The position numbers and the translations under genes are program-made. A DNA stretch of 34,072 nucleotides, taken from positions 1 to 34,072 of the forward strand of contig JAPOYT010000176.1 in NCBI GenBank assembly GCA_026706445.1, read 5' to 3'. The notes beneath the pieces are model-generated. The model saw only the letters and a list, made by a program, of their open reading frames with translations, did not search any database and was not told where the DNA came from. Of this stretch, positions 6,785-17,646 are shown in pieces (position 1 is the stretch's first letter; the number at the start of each line of letters is the position of its first letter). Source of the stretch: Chloroflexota bacterium (GTDB lineage: Bacteria; Chloroflexota; Anaerolineae; Aggregatilineales; Phototrophicaceae).

Positions 6785-8342
6785 AATCCATCCATGCGCT
6801 GTTGCCCGGCATCACGCAGGCGCCAGCGTCCCGAGGGCAACTCCCGCGCCAGCTCTCGAAGCACATTTAGAATCGTTTGCTCTTCGGGAGTGAGGCCATT
6901 TTTGAGCATGGGCATGATATCTTGCACAATCTCACTGAAATCTGGGTCGACGCGCTCCAACCGCTTGCGTTTGAGATAGGACAGCAGAAAATATCGCAGG
7001 CGCAGCTCAACTGGAATGGCGCTTTTGAACTTCTTGTTCTTGGGGAGATGATACTTCTGCGTCTCGTCGTCTAAATAAAAGTAGCTGTCCAGCATCGGCG
7101 AGAGGTCGTCGTACTTCTTACTAAGCAAGTCAAGGAAGCCCAGCTCGATGCCCTTGATGATGAGCTCGCTGTTGATCTCTTCGATCGTCGCGCCGTTCTT
7201 TTCCGCGATGACATTTTCAGCCGTCTCCAGGATCAGGTCAGTCGCGTCATCGCCCAAGTCGAGCTTCATAATGGCTCTAGGGCTGCGCGCCTTGCGGAAG
7301 TTGATGATGAGCTGCCCACTGAGCACAGTGGAAGGATTTTGTCGCTTCTTGAACGAAACCTTGTTGTTGGACTGTGGGACCGCGCCCATGTATTCGAAGC
7401 CGGCTTTTTCCGCCGTTTCCACGATGGTATGCCAATAAGCCGGGTTTTTATCGGCGAAGACGAAGCTCATCCAGCGGTCAAACTTCAAGACGCGGTAAAG
7501 CTCGCGGATGGATTGCGCCATCAAGTCGCTGTATTCCTCGCGCGTCTTTTCAAGCCGGCCGCCTTCGATGATTTCCTGCTGGCGGTCGAAATCGCTGACG
7601 GGCAGATCCAGCCAAGCCAGCCACATGGTCGAGAGATCGAGATATTGTATCTTCGCCCCATAGGGCGGGTCGGTGTAAACATAATCGACGCTTTCGTCAG
7701 TGATTCGGTTTAAGTCGGTTGCTGTGCCCTGGTAGGCAACAAAATCGTGTATTGTTTCTTCCGTGAAATGCGGAGCTAGTTCTTTCTTGGCATTCGTCAC
7801 GCGCCGATATCGGTGGTTAAAGAATCGCATTGTGTCAATTGAGACCGGATTCGGAGCGATTCGATAGCGATAGTAATTCATAATTCCACTGCCACCTCTA
7901 CCGACACTGCGCCCCTTCGATTGGTGGTAAGTTAAATTAATTAAGTTTATCAGGCTAGAAAACATCAGCAGCAAATTGTCGCGTATGTGGCCTTCGCTCA
8001 AGTTCAAAATCAGCTGCTTTAGCAAAGCCAATTCCGCCAACTGCCTATCGGAGAAAAGCTGCTCAACTGTGTCGACATCGCTGTCTTTGGGCAGGGGATT
8101 GCCAGTGGGATAAGGATAAACGCGCAACGCCGCTCGGATTTCGTCATCCGTCGTGGGGACGAGCCTCTGGAATTCGGCTACAACTTGATTGTAGGCTTCC
8201 CCAAGTGCATTCAAATCTATCGGCTGAACCAGCGCATTGACCCAAAATATCGTAAGGGGATTGATGTCGATATGAATAGCGCGGCGTCCGAGCACAACTG
8301 CCTCAATGGCAGTTACTCCGCTTCCGCCAAATGGATCGAGAA

Positions 8343-9053
<711 letters not shown>

Positions 9054-9074
9054 AATTTATCCTTGTGCAAGATT

Positions 9075-9099
9075 GACAATGAAATCTTATCTCATTGTC
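9075..9099. promoter_or_regulatory. Inverted repeat in the nuclease/P450 divergent intergenic region
   Basis: A perfect 7-bp inverted repeat GACAATG-N11-CATTGTC lies midway in the 68-bp gap between the divergent nuclease gene (starts 9053) and P450 gene (starts 9122). Its position and spacing suit a dimeric regulator. No clear promoter pair is visible around it, although TAAGAT inside the repeat could be a -10 box for the nuclease gene. Confidence 0.35.
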
Positions 9100-9121
9100 T
9101 CGTACTTGAATACAGATTGCT

Positions 9122-10402
9122 ATGACCTGCCCTGTTCACAACCTCGCCACCGCCTTCGACCCGCTCGACCTCAGCGACCCCTTCCCCCTGCTCGCCCAAG
9201 CCCGCCGCGACGCGCCCGTCTTCTATAGCCCCGAAATCGATTACTGGATCGTCACCCGTTACGCCGATATCAAAGCCATCTTCCGCGACCACGAGACTTA
9301 CACCGCCGCCAACACCATCACGCCAATCGTACCCTTTTCCGACGCCGTCCAGCGGATGCTCGCAGAAGGCGGCTACAGTCCCGAACCGGTGCTATCCAAC
9401 AACGTGCCGCCGAGCCACACCCGCATCCGCGCCCTGGTCAACCGCCTCTTCACGCCGCGCCGGATAAAGAGCTTCGCCCCCGCCATTCGCGACATCGCCC
9501 AAGGCGGCGTCGCTCGTCTCATCAATCAATCGCCCGTCGATATCGTAGCCGAACTGACCTACGAATATCCCGCGCATGTGCTCTTCCGTGTCTTGGGTGT
9601 GCCCGCCGCCGATGTCCCGCAAGTGAAAGCCTGGGCTGGCAATCGCATCAAACTCTACTACGGGCGACCTTCCGCCGCTGAGCAAATCGAAATGACGAAG
9701 AACCTCGTTCCCTTCTGGCGCTACGTCGTCGATCTCGTCGCGGAAAAAGCCAACGAACCGCAAGACGATCTCACCAGCGATCTCATTCGCATGCGCGCCG
9801 GCGATGACAGCGTCTTGACGCTAAACGAAATCGCCAGCTGCATGATCACCCTGTTGGTCGCCGGGCACGAAACCACCACCGCCCAGATCAGCAACGCGCT
9901 GCTGCATCTGCTCTCGCAGCGGGAGCATTGGGAAGCGCTCGGCCGCGCTCCCGAAACCATTCCCCAAATGCTGGAAGAAATGATGCGTTTTGACCCTTCA
10001 GTCTGCGCCTGGCGCCGGCTGGCGGTGAAGCCATCCACCATCGCCGGCGTCGAGATAGCGGCGGGCGCCAATCTGCTGCTGATGCTCAACGCGGCCAATC
10101 GCGATGATTCCGTCTTCCCCCAGCCCGATCTCATCATCGCGACGCGCGAAAACCTCAAAGATCATCTCGCCTTCGGCTATGGAATCCACTATTGCGTCGG
10201 CGCGCCCCTCGCCCGCCTGGAGATGACCATCTTGCTGGAAACGCTTGCGCGCCAGCTGCCGAACTGCGGCTCGCGCACGGGCAGCAGTTGGAATATACGC
10301 GCAATATCTCCTTCCGCGGTCCTCAATCCCTCTGGGTCGCCTGGTAATCCCTCACGATTCCAAGTCTCGAATCCGAGATGTATAATCGGGCGCACCGTAT
10401 AG
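9122..10402 (+). CDS. Cytochrome P450 with an apparent C-terminal frameshift
   Basis: A soluble bacterial P450 monooxygenase (426 residues as read). The I-helix motif AGHETT is at 247-252, ExxR at 286-289 and the heme loop FGYGIHYCVG at 351-360, with Cys358 as the iron ligand. The substrate is unknown and no ferredoxin partner is encoded nearby. After QLPN (residue 381) the sequence stops looking like a P450. Reading on in the +1 frame from 10264 gives LRLAHGQQLEYTRN...SLWVAW and a stop at 10345-10347, which is the normal C-terminal strand region of the family. A single missing C (AACTG for AACCTG) would explain this, so it is either a recent natural frameshift or a sequence error. The normal product would be about 408 residues. 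The heme domain is complete either way. Confidence 0.88.
   Translation: MTCPVHNLATAFDPLDLSDPFPLLAQARRDAPVFYSPEIDYWIVTRYADIKAIFRDHETYTAANTITPIVPFSDAVQRMLAEGGYSPEPVLSNNVPPSHTRIRALVNRLFTPRRIKSFAPAIRDIAQGGVARLINQSPVDIVAELTYEYPAHVLFRVLGVPAADVPQVKAWAGNRIKLYYGRPSAAEQIEMTKNLVPFWRYVVDLVAEKANEPQDDLTSDLIRMRAGDDSVLTLNEIASCMITLLVAGHETTTAQISNALLHLLSQREHWEALGRAPETIPQMLEEMMRFDPSVCAWRRLAVKPSTIAGVEIAAGANLLLMLNAANRDDSVFPQPDLIIATRENLKDHLAFGYGIHYCVGAPLARLEMTILLETLARQLPNCGSRTGSSWNIRAISPSAVLNPSGSPGNPSRFQVSNPRCIIGRTV
10358..10386 (+). promoter_or_regulatory. Putative promoter of mutAB
   Basis: TTCCAA (10358-10363), a 17-base spacer and a perfect TATAAT (10381-10386), 38 bases before the mutA ATG. The spacer contains the inverted repeat TCTCG-AATC-CGAGA (10365-10378). 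It lies after the stop expected for an unshifted P450 (10347), so mutAB can be transcribed separately. Confidence 0.45.
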
Positions 10403-10424
10403 TTGCGCCAGTGATTGCCGACCT

Positions 10425-11894
10425 ATGAGTGAAGCCCTTTTCGCCGACTTCGTCCCATCGACCTATGAAGACTGGATCGAGGCTGCGCGCCCCTCCCTGC
10501 GCGGATCAGCAATCGAAAGCCTGACCAAGCGCAGCTATGAGGGCATCGAAATGGAGCCGCTGCCCCAGGCCGCTGATCTCGCCGGCGTGAAACACCAGCA
10601 TTCGCTGCCCGGCCAGTTCCCTTTCGTCCGCGGAACCAGAGGCGCCGGTTACCGCGCCCGCCCCTGGCTGATCGCCGCCGAACTGGACATCAGCGATCCG
10701 CGCGCATTCAATGCGGCGCTGCGAGACGGGCTGGAAAACGGGCTGACGGCGATCACGATTCCTGACCAATTATCGCTGACTGATACAGTCGACATTCAAC
10801 TGGCGCTTGCCGATATCGATTTGGAACGACATCCGCTCTTAATCCATTCTGGCGCGCGCGCCCCGGAAATCTTCAATCTGCTCGGCGCGGCTCTGGGTGA
10901 TGATGCGCTTTCGCAACTGCGCGGCTGCATCGGATATGACCCGCTGAGCCAGCTTGCGACCACTGGCACCATGCCGGTCGAGGCTTTCGACCGTCTGAAA
11001 GCGCATGCGCAGACTGTCGCCCAGCGTGCGCCGCAACTCGGCAGCGTCGCAATCAGCACAGCGGCCTATCACGATGCCGGCGCAAACGCCGTCCAGGAAT
11101 TGGCTTTAGCAATCGCCACCGGCGTCGCTTGTCTGCGCGCGCTATATGACCGAGAGCTTCCCGTCGAGAGGGTCGCGTCCAAGCTGCATTTCTTCCTGAC
11201 CATCGGCGAAAACTTCTTTATCGAAATCGCCAAGTTCCGCGCCGTCAAGCTGCTTTGGGCAACCGTGCTGCGCGCATTGGGCGCGGAAAGCGAAGCGCAG
11301 AACATGAACATCCACGCGCGCAGCGGAAGGCGAAACAAGTCGCGCCTCGACGCCCACGTCAACTTGCTGCGCCTTACAACCGAAGCGCTCTCCGCTGCCA
11401 TTGGCGGCGTCGATAGCATCTCGCTCTCGCCGTATGACCAGCTGCTCGGCGATTCGACTGCATTCTCGCAGCGGCTCTCGCGAAATCTGCAACTGATCCT
11501 GCAGGAAGAGCTGCGTCTGGTCGAGCTGATTGACCCGGCGGGCGGCGCCTGGCACGTGGAAAAGCTCACTGACCAACTGGCGCGCGCAGCCTGGTCGCAT
11601 TTTCAACAGATTGAAGCGGCTGGCGGATTGGGCGAGGCGCTGCGCTCGGGGTCGATTCAGGCGGACATCAAAGCAGTCGCGGCGCGGCGACAGCAAGACA
11701 TGGCCTGCGGAGACGCCATTCTGGTCGGCGTCAATCGCTTCGTCGACCCGGCGCCGGCGCCAGCGATCCAACCGAGCCGGGAAACTGTCGACGCCCACTC
11801 CGCTACCGATGCCGCGGGCGCCCAGCCCTTGTCGCCTATTCGCCTGGCTGAGCCCTTTGAAGCGCAGCTGACGCAAGCGGGGATCGGCTCATGA
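10425..11894 (+). CDS. mutA: Methylmalonyl-CoA mutase small (beta) subunit, short form
   Basis: A 489-residue homologue of the non-catalytic subunit of methylmalonyl-CoA mutase, which pairs with MutB to convert (R)-methylmalonyl-CoA to succinyl-CoA. It has the TIM-barrel-like [22 protein letters not shown] opening (residues 65-87) and the central [19 protein letters not shown] block, parallel to [19 protein letters not shown]-type sequence in MutB. The protein stops in a Pro/Ala-rich linker soon after VGVNRF. It therefore lacks the degenerate B12-binding domain that actinobacterial MutA subunits of about 620 residues carry. Its TGA overlaps the mutB ATG (ATGA), so the two are translationally coupled. 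No strong ribosome site precedes the ATG. Confidence 0.87.
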   Translation: MSEALFADFVPSTYEDWIEAARPSLRGSAIESLTKRSYEGIEMEPLPQAADLAGVKHQHSLPGQFPFVRGTRGAGYRARPWLIAAELDISDPRAFNAALRDGLENGLTAITIPDQLSLTDTVDIQLALADIDLERHPLLIHSGARAPEIFNLLGAALGDDALSQLRGCIGYDPLSQLATTGTMPVEAFDRLKAHAQTVAQRAPQLGSVAISTAAYHDAGANAVQELALAIATGVACLRALYDRELPVERVASKLHFFLTIGENFFIEIAKFRAVKLLWATVLRALGAESEAQNMNIHARSGRRNKSRLDAHVNLLRLTTEALSAAIGGVDSISLSPYDQLLGDSTAFSQRLSRNLQLILQEELRLVELIDPAGGAWHVEKLTDQLARAAWSHFQQIEAAGGLGEALRSGSIQADIKAVAARRQQDMACGDAILVGVNRFVDPAPAPAIQPSRETVDAHSATDAAGAQPLSPIRLAEPFEAQLTQAGIGS

Positions 11895-14083
11895 CCGGCT
11901 TTCCCGACTTCAGCAAGGTCGACTACGATTCGGCCATCAATGCGTCCCGCGACCAATGGCGCGCCGCCGTCGAGGCCGAAACCGGCCTAGGCGCTGACGA
12001 GCGCGTTTGGCGCACGCTCGAGCAGATTGACATCAAGGCTTTGAACACCATTGCCGATCTCGATGAGCTGGAGCATCTGGGCTTCGTCGCCGGCCTCCCG
12101 CCCTTCTTGCGCGGACCCTATCCAGCGATGTACGCCCTGCGCCCCTGGACGATTCGCCAATACGCCGGTTACTCCACCGCCGAAGAGAGCAACGTTTTCT
12201 ACCGCCGCAACCTGGCAGCAGGTCAAAAGGGGCTGTCCGTTGCCTTCGACCTGGCCACCCACCGCGGCTACGACTCCGATCACCCGCGCGTAGTCGGCGA
12301 TGTCGGCATGGCCGGCGTCGCCATCGATAGCGCGCTCGATATGAAGATCCTCTTCGATGGCATCCCGCTCGACCAGATGTCCGTTTCGATGACGATGAAC
12401 GGCGCCGTCCTGCCCGTGCTCGCTTTCTACATCATCGCCGCGGAAGAACAGGGCGTCGCGCCGGCGCAGCTCAGCGGCACCATACAAAACGATATCCTCA
12501 AAGAGTATATGGTGCGCAACACCTATATCTATCCGCCAACCCAGTCCATGCGGATCATCGCCGATATATTCGCCTACACCGCCGCCGAGATGCCGAAATT
12601 CAACAGCATCAGCATCAGCGGCTACCACATACAAGAGGCTGGCGCGACCAGCGATATCGAACTGGCATATACGCTGGCGGACGGCTTGGAATACTTGCGC
12701 GCTGGATTGCAGGCGGGCTTGGAAATCGATGCCTTCGCTCCCCGGCTGTCGTTCTTCTGGGGCATCGGCATGAACTTCTTCATGGAGATCGCCAAGATGC
12801 GCGCGGCGCGGATGCTCTGGGCGAAGCTCGTCAGACAGTTTAATCCGCGCAATCCTAAATCGATGGCTTTGCGCGCTCACTGCCAGACTTCCGGCTGGAG
12901 CCTGCAGCAGCGCGACCCGTTCAACAACATCGCGCGCACCTGCCTGGAAGCGCTAGCCGCCGCCTTCGGTGGCACGCAGTCCCTGCATACCAACGCGCTG
13001 GATGAAGCGATCGCCCTGCCCACCGATTTCAGCGCCCGCATCGCCCGCAATACGCAACTCTTCCTGCAGCACGAAACCGGCATCTGCGATGTGGTGGACC
13101 CCTGGGGCGGTTCCTACCTGGTCGAGAAACTGACGCGCGACCTCGCCCAGCGCGCCTGGACCCATATTCAAGAAATTGAAGACTTGGGCGGCATGGCGAA
13201 AGCGCTGGAGACGGGCAGGCCAAAGATGCGCATCGAAGAAGCGGCCGCCCGCCGCCAAGCCCTAATCGACAGCGGCGCCGAGACCATCATCGGCGTCAAC
13301 AAATATCCCCCCGACCAAGAAACAGCAGTGGACTATCGCGAAGTCGATAACAGCGCCGTACGGGAGGCACAGATCGAACGCTTGCGCCAACTGCGCGCCG
13401 ACCGCGACGACAGCGCCCTGGGTTCCGCGCTGAATGCCCTTACCGCCTGCGCCCGCTCCGGCGAGGGCAATCTGCTCGCGCTATCGGTTGCGGCCGCCCG
13501 CGCCCGCGCCACCAACGGCGAAATCTCTCTGGCGCTGGAAAAAGCCTGGGGAAGACACAAAGCCGTCCTTCGGTCGGTGATGGGCGTCTACCGCGCTGAA
13601 TTCGGCGAGGAAGACCAAGTCGCGGAAGTGCGGCGTCTGTCCGACGCTTTCGCCAGCCGCGAAGGACGCCGCCCACGGCTAATGGTGGCGAAAATGGGTC
13701 AAGACGGGCACGACCGCGGCGCCAAAGTTATCGCGGCCGCCTTCGCCGATATGGGCTTTGATGTTGATATCGCGCCACTTTTTCAGACGCCGGCCGAGGT
13801 AGCCAAAGGGGCGATAGAAAACGATGCGCACGTGGTCGGCATCAGCTCGCTCGCCGCCGGCCACAAGACCCTATTGCCGCAGTTGGTGCAAGAATTGGAG
13901 CGGCAGGGGCGCGCCGACATGATGGTCGTCATCGGCGGCGTCATCCCCGCGCGCGATCACCAGTATCTCTATGAGCGCGGCGCCTCAGCCATCTTTGGTC
14001 CCGGCACCGTCATCCCGGTCGCGGCGAAAAAAGTGCTCGACGAATTGAATCAGCGCACCAACGCGAGCAAATCGGGACGGTGA
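11891..14083 (+). CDS. mutB: Methylmalonyl-CoA mutase large (alpha) catalytic subunit
   Basis: The adenosylcobalamin-dependent mutase subunit, 730 residues, full length. The substrate barrel carries [13 protein letters not shown] (89-101), with Tyr91, Arg209 and His246 in the places of the catalytic residues of the Propionibacterium enzyme. The RQYAGY form, rather than RQFAGF, indicates methylmalonyl- rather than isobutyryl-CoA specificity. The C-terminal B12 domain has the base-off motif DGHDRG at 605-610, with His607 as the lower cobalt ligand, then SSLAAGH and GGVIP. It starts inside the mutA stop. The next plus-strand gene of the pathway, meaB, lies beyond a small minus-strand gene. Confidence 0.95.
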   Translation: MTGFPDFSKVDYDSAINASRDQWRAAVEAETGLGADERVWRTLEQIDIKALNTIADLDELEHLGFVAGLPPFLRGPYPAMYALRPWTIRQYAGYSTAEESNVFYRRNLAAGQKGLSVAFDLATHRGYDSDHPRVVGDVGMAGVAIDSALDMKILFDGIPLDQMSVSMTMNGAVLPVLAFYIIAAEEQGVAPAQLSGTIQNDILKEYMVRNTYIYPPTQSMRIIADIFAYTAAEMPKFNSISISGYHIQEAGATSDIELAYTLADGLEYLRAGLQAGLEIDAFAPRLSFFWGIGMNFFMEIAKMRAARMLWAKLVRQFNPRNPKSMALRAHCQTSGWSLQQRDPFNNIARTCLEALAAAFGGTQSLHTNALDEAIALPTDFSARIARNTQLFLQHETGICDVVDPWGGSYLVEKLTRDLAQRAWTHIQEIEDLGGMAKALETGRPKMRIEEAAARRQALIDSGAETIIGVNKYPPDQETAVDYREVDNSAVREAQIERLRQLRADRDDSALGSALNALTACARSGEGNLLALSVAAARARATNGEISLALEKAWGRHKAVLRSVMGVYRAEFGEEDQVAEVRRLSDAFASREGRRPRLMVAKMGQDGHDRGAKVIAAAFADMGFDVDIAPLFQTPAEVAKGAIENDAHVVGISSLAAGHKTLLPQLVQELERQGRADMMVVIGGVIPARDHQYLYERGASAIFGPGTVIPVAAKKVLDELNQRTNASKSGR

Positions 14084-14095
14084 TCTGAATGCGGA

Positions 14096-14407
14096 CTAAC
14101 CCAACCCGGCCGCCCGATTCAGCGCCCGGCCGGTCTCCTCCCCGCTAAGCAGGATGGTTGTTTTGCCGGCCGAATAATGCCCCTTTGCCGTCATCGCCAA
14201 AACGTAAGCCGCCATGCTCTCATTGTCCGGCATTTCCACCACCGCGATGAAATCGTATTCGCCAAAGGCGACCCAGGCATGTAATACCTTGCCGCCAAAA
14301 TGCCCGGCGTTTGCATCGCCCCTGTCAAAGAGCGCGACGATATTGCCTGACACTTGATCCTTCCAGGCGGAAGGCGTCAGCGAAGTCTGCCACAAGTATT
14401 GCGCCAT
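14096..14407 (-). CDS. GYD-domain protein
   Basis: A 103-residue alpha/beta protein of the GYD family (conserved, function unknown). FGEYDFIAVVEMPD, the family core around the Gly-x-Tyr-Asp-like turn, lies mid-protein, followed by MAAYVLAMTAKG. I use the ATG at 14407 because AGGAGG is 6 bases upstream; the frame extends to a TTG at 14425 that would lie before this site. It sits convergent to mutB (12-base gap) and divergent from meaB. Stress-induced roles have been suggested for relatives, but none can be assigned here. Confidence 0.75.
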   Translation of the reverse strand: MAQYLWQTSLTPSAWKDQVSGNIVALFDRGDANAGHFGGKVLHAWVAFGEYDFIAVVEMPDNESMAAYVLAMTAKGHYSAGKTTILLSGEETGRALNRAAGLG

Positions 14408-14479
14408 TATTTGCCTCCTCGTCAATTCTGTCCCGCCTACAGTGTAACAGATTAGCTCTCTGCGGTATGATGAACGAAA

Positions 14480-15502
14480 GTGACAGACGCCGAATCATTG
14501 ATGGAAGAACCCGCGCCCAAGCCTTCACCTGAAGTATCCGCCCATGCCCAAGACGTGCTGGCTGGCGACCGCGCCGCCCTCGCCCGCGCCATCACCCTGG
14601 TCGAAAGCGCCGCGCCCCAGCATCATGACGCGGCGCAATCGCTGCTCGCTCAATTGCTCCCACACGCGGGAAACTCGATCCGCATAGGCATAACCGGTCC
14701 CCCCGGCGCTGGCAAAAGCGCGTTCATCGAGACCTTCGGCAGCTATCTCACCGAGCGCGGACACAAGGTGGCTGTCCTGGCGATTGACCCGAGCAGCGCA
14801 TTAACGCGGGGCAGCATCCTGGGCGACAAGACGCGCATGGAGCGTCTCTCGCGCGACAAGAAGGCCTTCATCCGCCCATCGCCTACTTCCGGCCTGCTCG
14901 GCGGCGTCGCGGGCAAAACGCGCGAGGCGATTCTGCTCTGCGAAGCGGCCGGTTACGATGTCATCCTGGTCGAAACCGTCGGCACGGGTCAAAGCGAAGC
15001 GGCGCTGCGATCCATGGTGGATTTCTTGTTGCTCCTCTTGATCACCGGCGCCGGCGACGAGCTGCAGGGCATCAAGAAAGGCCTGATCGAAAACGCCGAC
15101 GCCGTCGTCATCAACAAAGCGGATGGCGACAACATCGCCGCGGCGCAAGCCGCCCGCGCCCAATTCGAGCGCGCCTTGCGCTATGTCGCGCCAGCTACTG
15201 AGGGCTGGGCTACGCGCGTACTTACGGCGTCCGGCTTGACCGGCGCAGGCATCGCGGAAATCTGGACGAGCGTCGGCGAATTCAGCGAGACAACCAAGCG
15301 CAGCGGCCACTTCGAGCAGCGGCGCGCGGAACAGCGGGTGGACTGGCTGCGCAGCGCCCTCGAAGGCAAACTGCGCGATCACCTCTACGGGCACCGAGCG
15401 GTCCAGGCGGCGCTGCCCGAAATCGAAGCGGCGGTAAAAGCGGGCGAACTGCCGGCGGCGGCCGCGGCGGAGACCTTGTTGCGCTTGATTTTGCCGCGCT
15501 AA
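14480..15502 (+). CDS. meaB: MeaB/ArgK-type GTPase, methylmalonyl-CoA mutase chaperone
   Basis: A G3E-family P-loop GTPase of 340 residues that gates cofactor loading and protects methylmalonyl-CoA mutase from inactivation. Walker A GPPGAGKS is at 73-80, DPSS at 103-106, the switch region ETVGTGQSE at 165-173 and the guanine-specificity motif NKAD at 212-215. The C-terminal helical arm ([19 protein letters not shown]) is used for dimerisation in the family. Location just after mutAB confirms the role. The start is GTG at 14480; an ATG eight codons in (14501) is also possible, and neither has a strong ribosome site. Confidence 0.92.
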   Translation: MTDAESLMEEPAPKPSPEVSAHAQDVLAGDRAALARAITLVESAAPQHHDAAQSLLAQLLPHAGNSIRIGITGPPGAGKSAFIETFGSYLTERGHKVAVLAIDPSSALTRGSILGDKTRMERLSRDKKAFIRPSPTSGLLGGVAGKTREAILLCEAAGYDVILVETVGTGQSEAALRSMVDFLLLLLITGAGDELQGIKKGLIENADAVVINKADGDNIAAAQAARAQFERALRYVAPATEGWATRVLTASGLTGAGIAEIWTSVGEFSETTKRSGHFEQRRAEQRVDWLRSALEGKLRDHLYGHRAVQAALPEIEAAVKAGELPAAAAAETLLRLILPR

Positions 15503-15579
15503 ACCCGCCGTTCACAACGCTAGCCGTATCCCCACTCCGCCTGTACAATACGCCGCGTATCGCGATTGAGAGGAAACCA

Positions 15580-15921
15580 ATGGACAACAAGAGGAAGCGC
15601 ATGATCGTCACCACAACACCCAGCGTCGAAGGTCAGCCGGTCGCGGAATACCTGGGCATCGTCAGCGGCGAAGCGATCATGGGCGCCAATATGTTCAAGG
15701 ATATGTTCGCCGGCATCCGCGACATCGTCGGCGGCCGCTCCGGCGCTTACGAAGAAGAACTGCGCCGCGCCAAAGACATCGCCATGAGCGAAATGCAAGA
15801 CAACGCCATGCACATGGGCGCGGACGCGATTCTGGGCGTCGATCTGGATTATGAGACGGTTGGCGCAAACGGCAGCATGCTGATGGTGACCGCGAGCGGG
15901 ACCGCAGTCCGGCTCGGCTAA
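15580..15921 (+). CDS. YbjQ (DUF74) family protein
   Basis: A 113-residue member of the YbjQ family, small proteins that form ring-like oligomers and are often labelled heavy-metal-binding, though metal binding is poorly proven. [24 protein letters not shown], then [17 protein letters not shown] and a final GTAV strand, are the family pattern. GAGAGGAA lies a few bases before the ATG, and TACAAT at 15544-15549 could be its -10 box. It ends 9 bases from the stop of the convergent glpD gene. No pathway link to its neighbours is visible. Confidence 0.85.
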   Translation: MDNKRKRMIVTTTPSVEGQPVAEYLGIVSGEAIMGANMFKDMFAGIRDIVGGRSGAYEEELRRAKDIAMSEMQDNAMHMGADAILGVDLDYETVGANGSMLMVTASGTAVRLG

Positions 15922-15930
15922 GCCGCGCTT

Positions 15931-17622
15931 CTACAACTCAACCCGATGCCTGACGCGCAGAATCTTGACCGCGCGTCTAATCTCTTGCTCTTTTCTCTCG
16001 GCCGACCAGCACAGCGTCTCGGCCGCGATCTCAGCCAGTTCATGCAACAGCTCGCGCGTCAATTCGCCCAGCATGGCGATCAGCGAGCGGCGCAGCAGCA
16101 GGTCGTCTAATCGCGCCACTTTTTCCTCGCGCAAGATGAATTCGACTTCGCCCCGGCTGTAGCCGGAATGATGCGTTAACGGGAGGTCGTCCGCCCCACC
16201 CAAATCGCGCGCGATTTTCTCGGCGCGCGTGCCATAACGCTCGAACAGCAGTTTCAGCCTGTCCGGCGGCGCTTCGCTCCGTCGCCCCAATTCATCCAGC
16301 CAGCGCTCGCGCGCCGCTTCATTCCGCGGATAATTGCGCCCGCCCCCAATCGGCAGATTCGCCGTGCTTTGACGCCGCTGCCGCCCTAAGTCGCTCAGCG
16401 CGAGATCGCTCGCCTGCTCGGCAAAGGCGCGGAAGGTCGTCCACTTGCCCCCGATCAGCGAGTGGATCGGATAGCGCCGCCTGACATCTGGCGCAATCGT
16501 CCGAATGCTGTGATCGCGGCTGATCTGCCCGGTCCGCCCGCCTTCACTATACGGCAGCGGCCTCACGCCGGAAAAGGTGAAAACGATGTTCGCCCGTTCA
16601 ACCCTGAGGCCCGGAAAGACCTTGTTCACCATCGCCAGCAAATAATCAATCTCAGCCTCGCTCGCGACCGCCTCATCCGGCTGGTCGATGCGAATATCGG
16701 TGGTGCCGATCATGACGCGATTGAAGTAAGGCAGAATCAGCACAAGGCGTCCGTCTTCATGCTCGAAGTAGAATTCGCTGCCGCCCGTCGCCGCCAGCAA
16801 CTCCGGGTGATGCAAAATCAGGTGTGATCCCTTTGTGCCGCCAATGAAGCGCTGATTCCCCCGCCCCAAATCGTCGTTGACCAAGTCAATCCAGGGTCCG
16901 GCCACGTTCAAAACCACCTTCGGCTTGACGCGCCAAGTCTCGCCGGTCAATTCATCGCGCAGCGCCACCGAATCGCCATCGCCGCATATAGCGCTGACAT
17001 AATTGAGCGCGTGGCAATTCTTATTGCTCGCCTCGGCCTCCAGCGCCAGCTCCAAGCAGATGCGTTCCGGGCAGGGCATCCAGGCATCGTAATAAGTCGC
17101 GGCGCAAACGATCGCTGGATTCAACTGCGGATACTCGCGCAGCGCATCGGCGCGCAGCCGGAATTCATGCTTTGGCATCGCGCGTTCGCGGCGGACCAGA
17201 AAGTCGTAAAATGTCAGCCCCAGCTTGACTGCCAGCGCGCCGCGTTCGCTTGGTCGGTCCAGCAAGCCGGCGAATTTCAGAGGCGCGTTCAGCAGCCCGG
17301 AAAACCAACGAAAAATTGGAATTGTCGTGCGCAGCGGCTTGGCGTAATGCGGCGCGTTCCGCAGCAATCGGTCGCGCTCCTGCAAAGCCTCGTTCACCAG
17401 GCGGAATTCGCCATTCTCCAAATAGCGCAGCCCGCCGTGCAGCATGTGCGACGACGCCGCGCTCGTGCCGCCGCCGAAATCGCCGCGCTCGACCAACAGC
17501 GCATCGACCCCCTGCAGCGCCAGATCGCGAAAGGTCCCAATGCCATTGACCCCGCCGCCGATGATCAGCACCGAGATCTCGGGACTGTGTCTGATGGCGT
17601 GCAGCGTCTCCTGACGGTTCAT
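15931..17622 (-). CDS. glpD: FAD-dependent glycerol-3-phosphate dehydrogenase
   Basis: A 563-residue membrane-associated flavoenzyme that oxidises glycerol-3-phosphate to dihydroxyacetone phosphate and passes electrons to quinone. The FAD-binding motif GGGVNG is at residues 22-27, followed by the GlpD signature HGGLRYLENGEFRLVNEAL (62-80), GTKGSHLIL and FSGVRPLPY. The C-terminal cap domain (from about 390) is present and length is typical. It is the last gene of a minus-strand series, 24 bases after gpmI, so DHAP and triose-phosphate metabolism are placed together. No glycerol kinase or uptake gene is visible in the window. Confidence 0.93.
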   Translation of the reverse strand: MNRQETLHAIRHSPEISVLIIGGGVNGIGTFRDLALQGVDALLVERGDFGGGTSAASSHMLHGGLRYLENGEFRLVNEALQERDRLLRNAPHYAKPLRTTIPIFRWFSGLLNAPLKFAGLLDRPSERGALAVKLGLTFYDFLVRRERAMPKHEFRLRADALREYPQLNPAIVCAATYYDAWMPCPERICLELALEAEASNKNCHALNYVSAICGDGDSVALRDELTGETWRVKPKVVLNVAGPWIDLVNDDLGRGNQRFIGGTKGSHLILHHPELLAATGGSEFYFEHEDGRLVLILPYFNRVMIGTTDIRIDQPDEAVASEAEIDYLLAMVNKVFPGLRVERANIVFTFSGVRPLPYSEGGRTGQISRDHSIRTIAPDVRRRYPIHSLIGGKWTTFRAFAEQASDLALSDLGRQRRQSTANLPIGGGRNYPRNEAARERWLDELGRRSEAPPDRLKLLFERYGTRAEKIARDLGGADDLPLTHHSGYSRGEVEFILREEKVARLDDLLLRRSLIAMLGELTRELLHELAEIAAETLCWSAERKEQEIRRAVKILRVRHRVEL

Positions 17623-17646
17623 TTCAATGCCTGGTTCGCGTCGGTT

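Noticed and set aside
10348-10402. Extended C-terminal tail of the P450 as genuine protein
   Set aside because: The tail has no resemblance to the family and runs over a TATAAT promoter for mutA, while the +1 frame gives the expected C-terminus.
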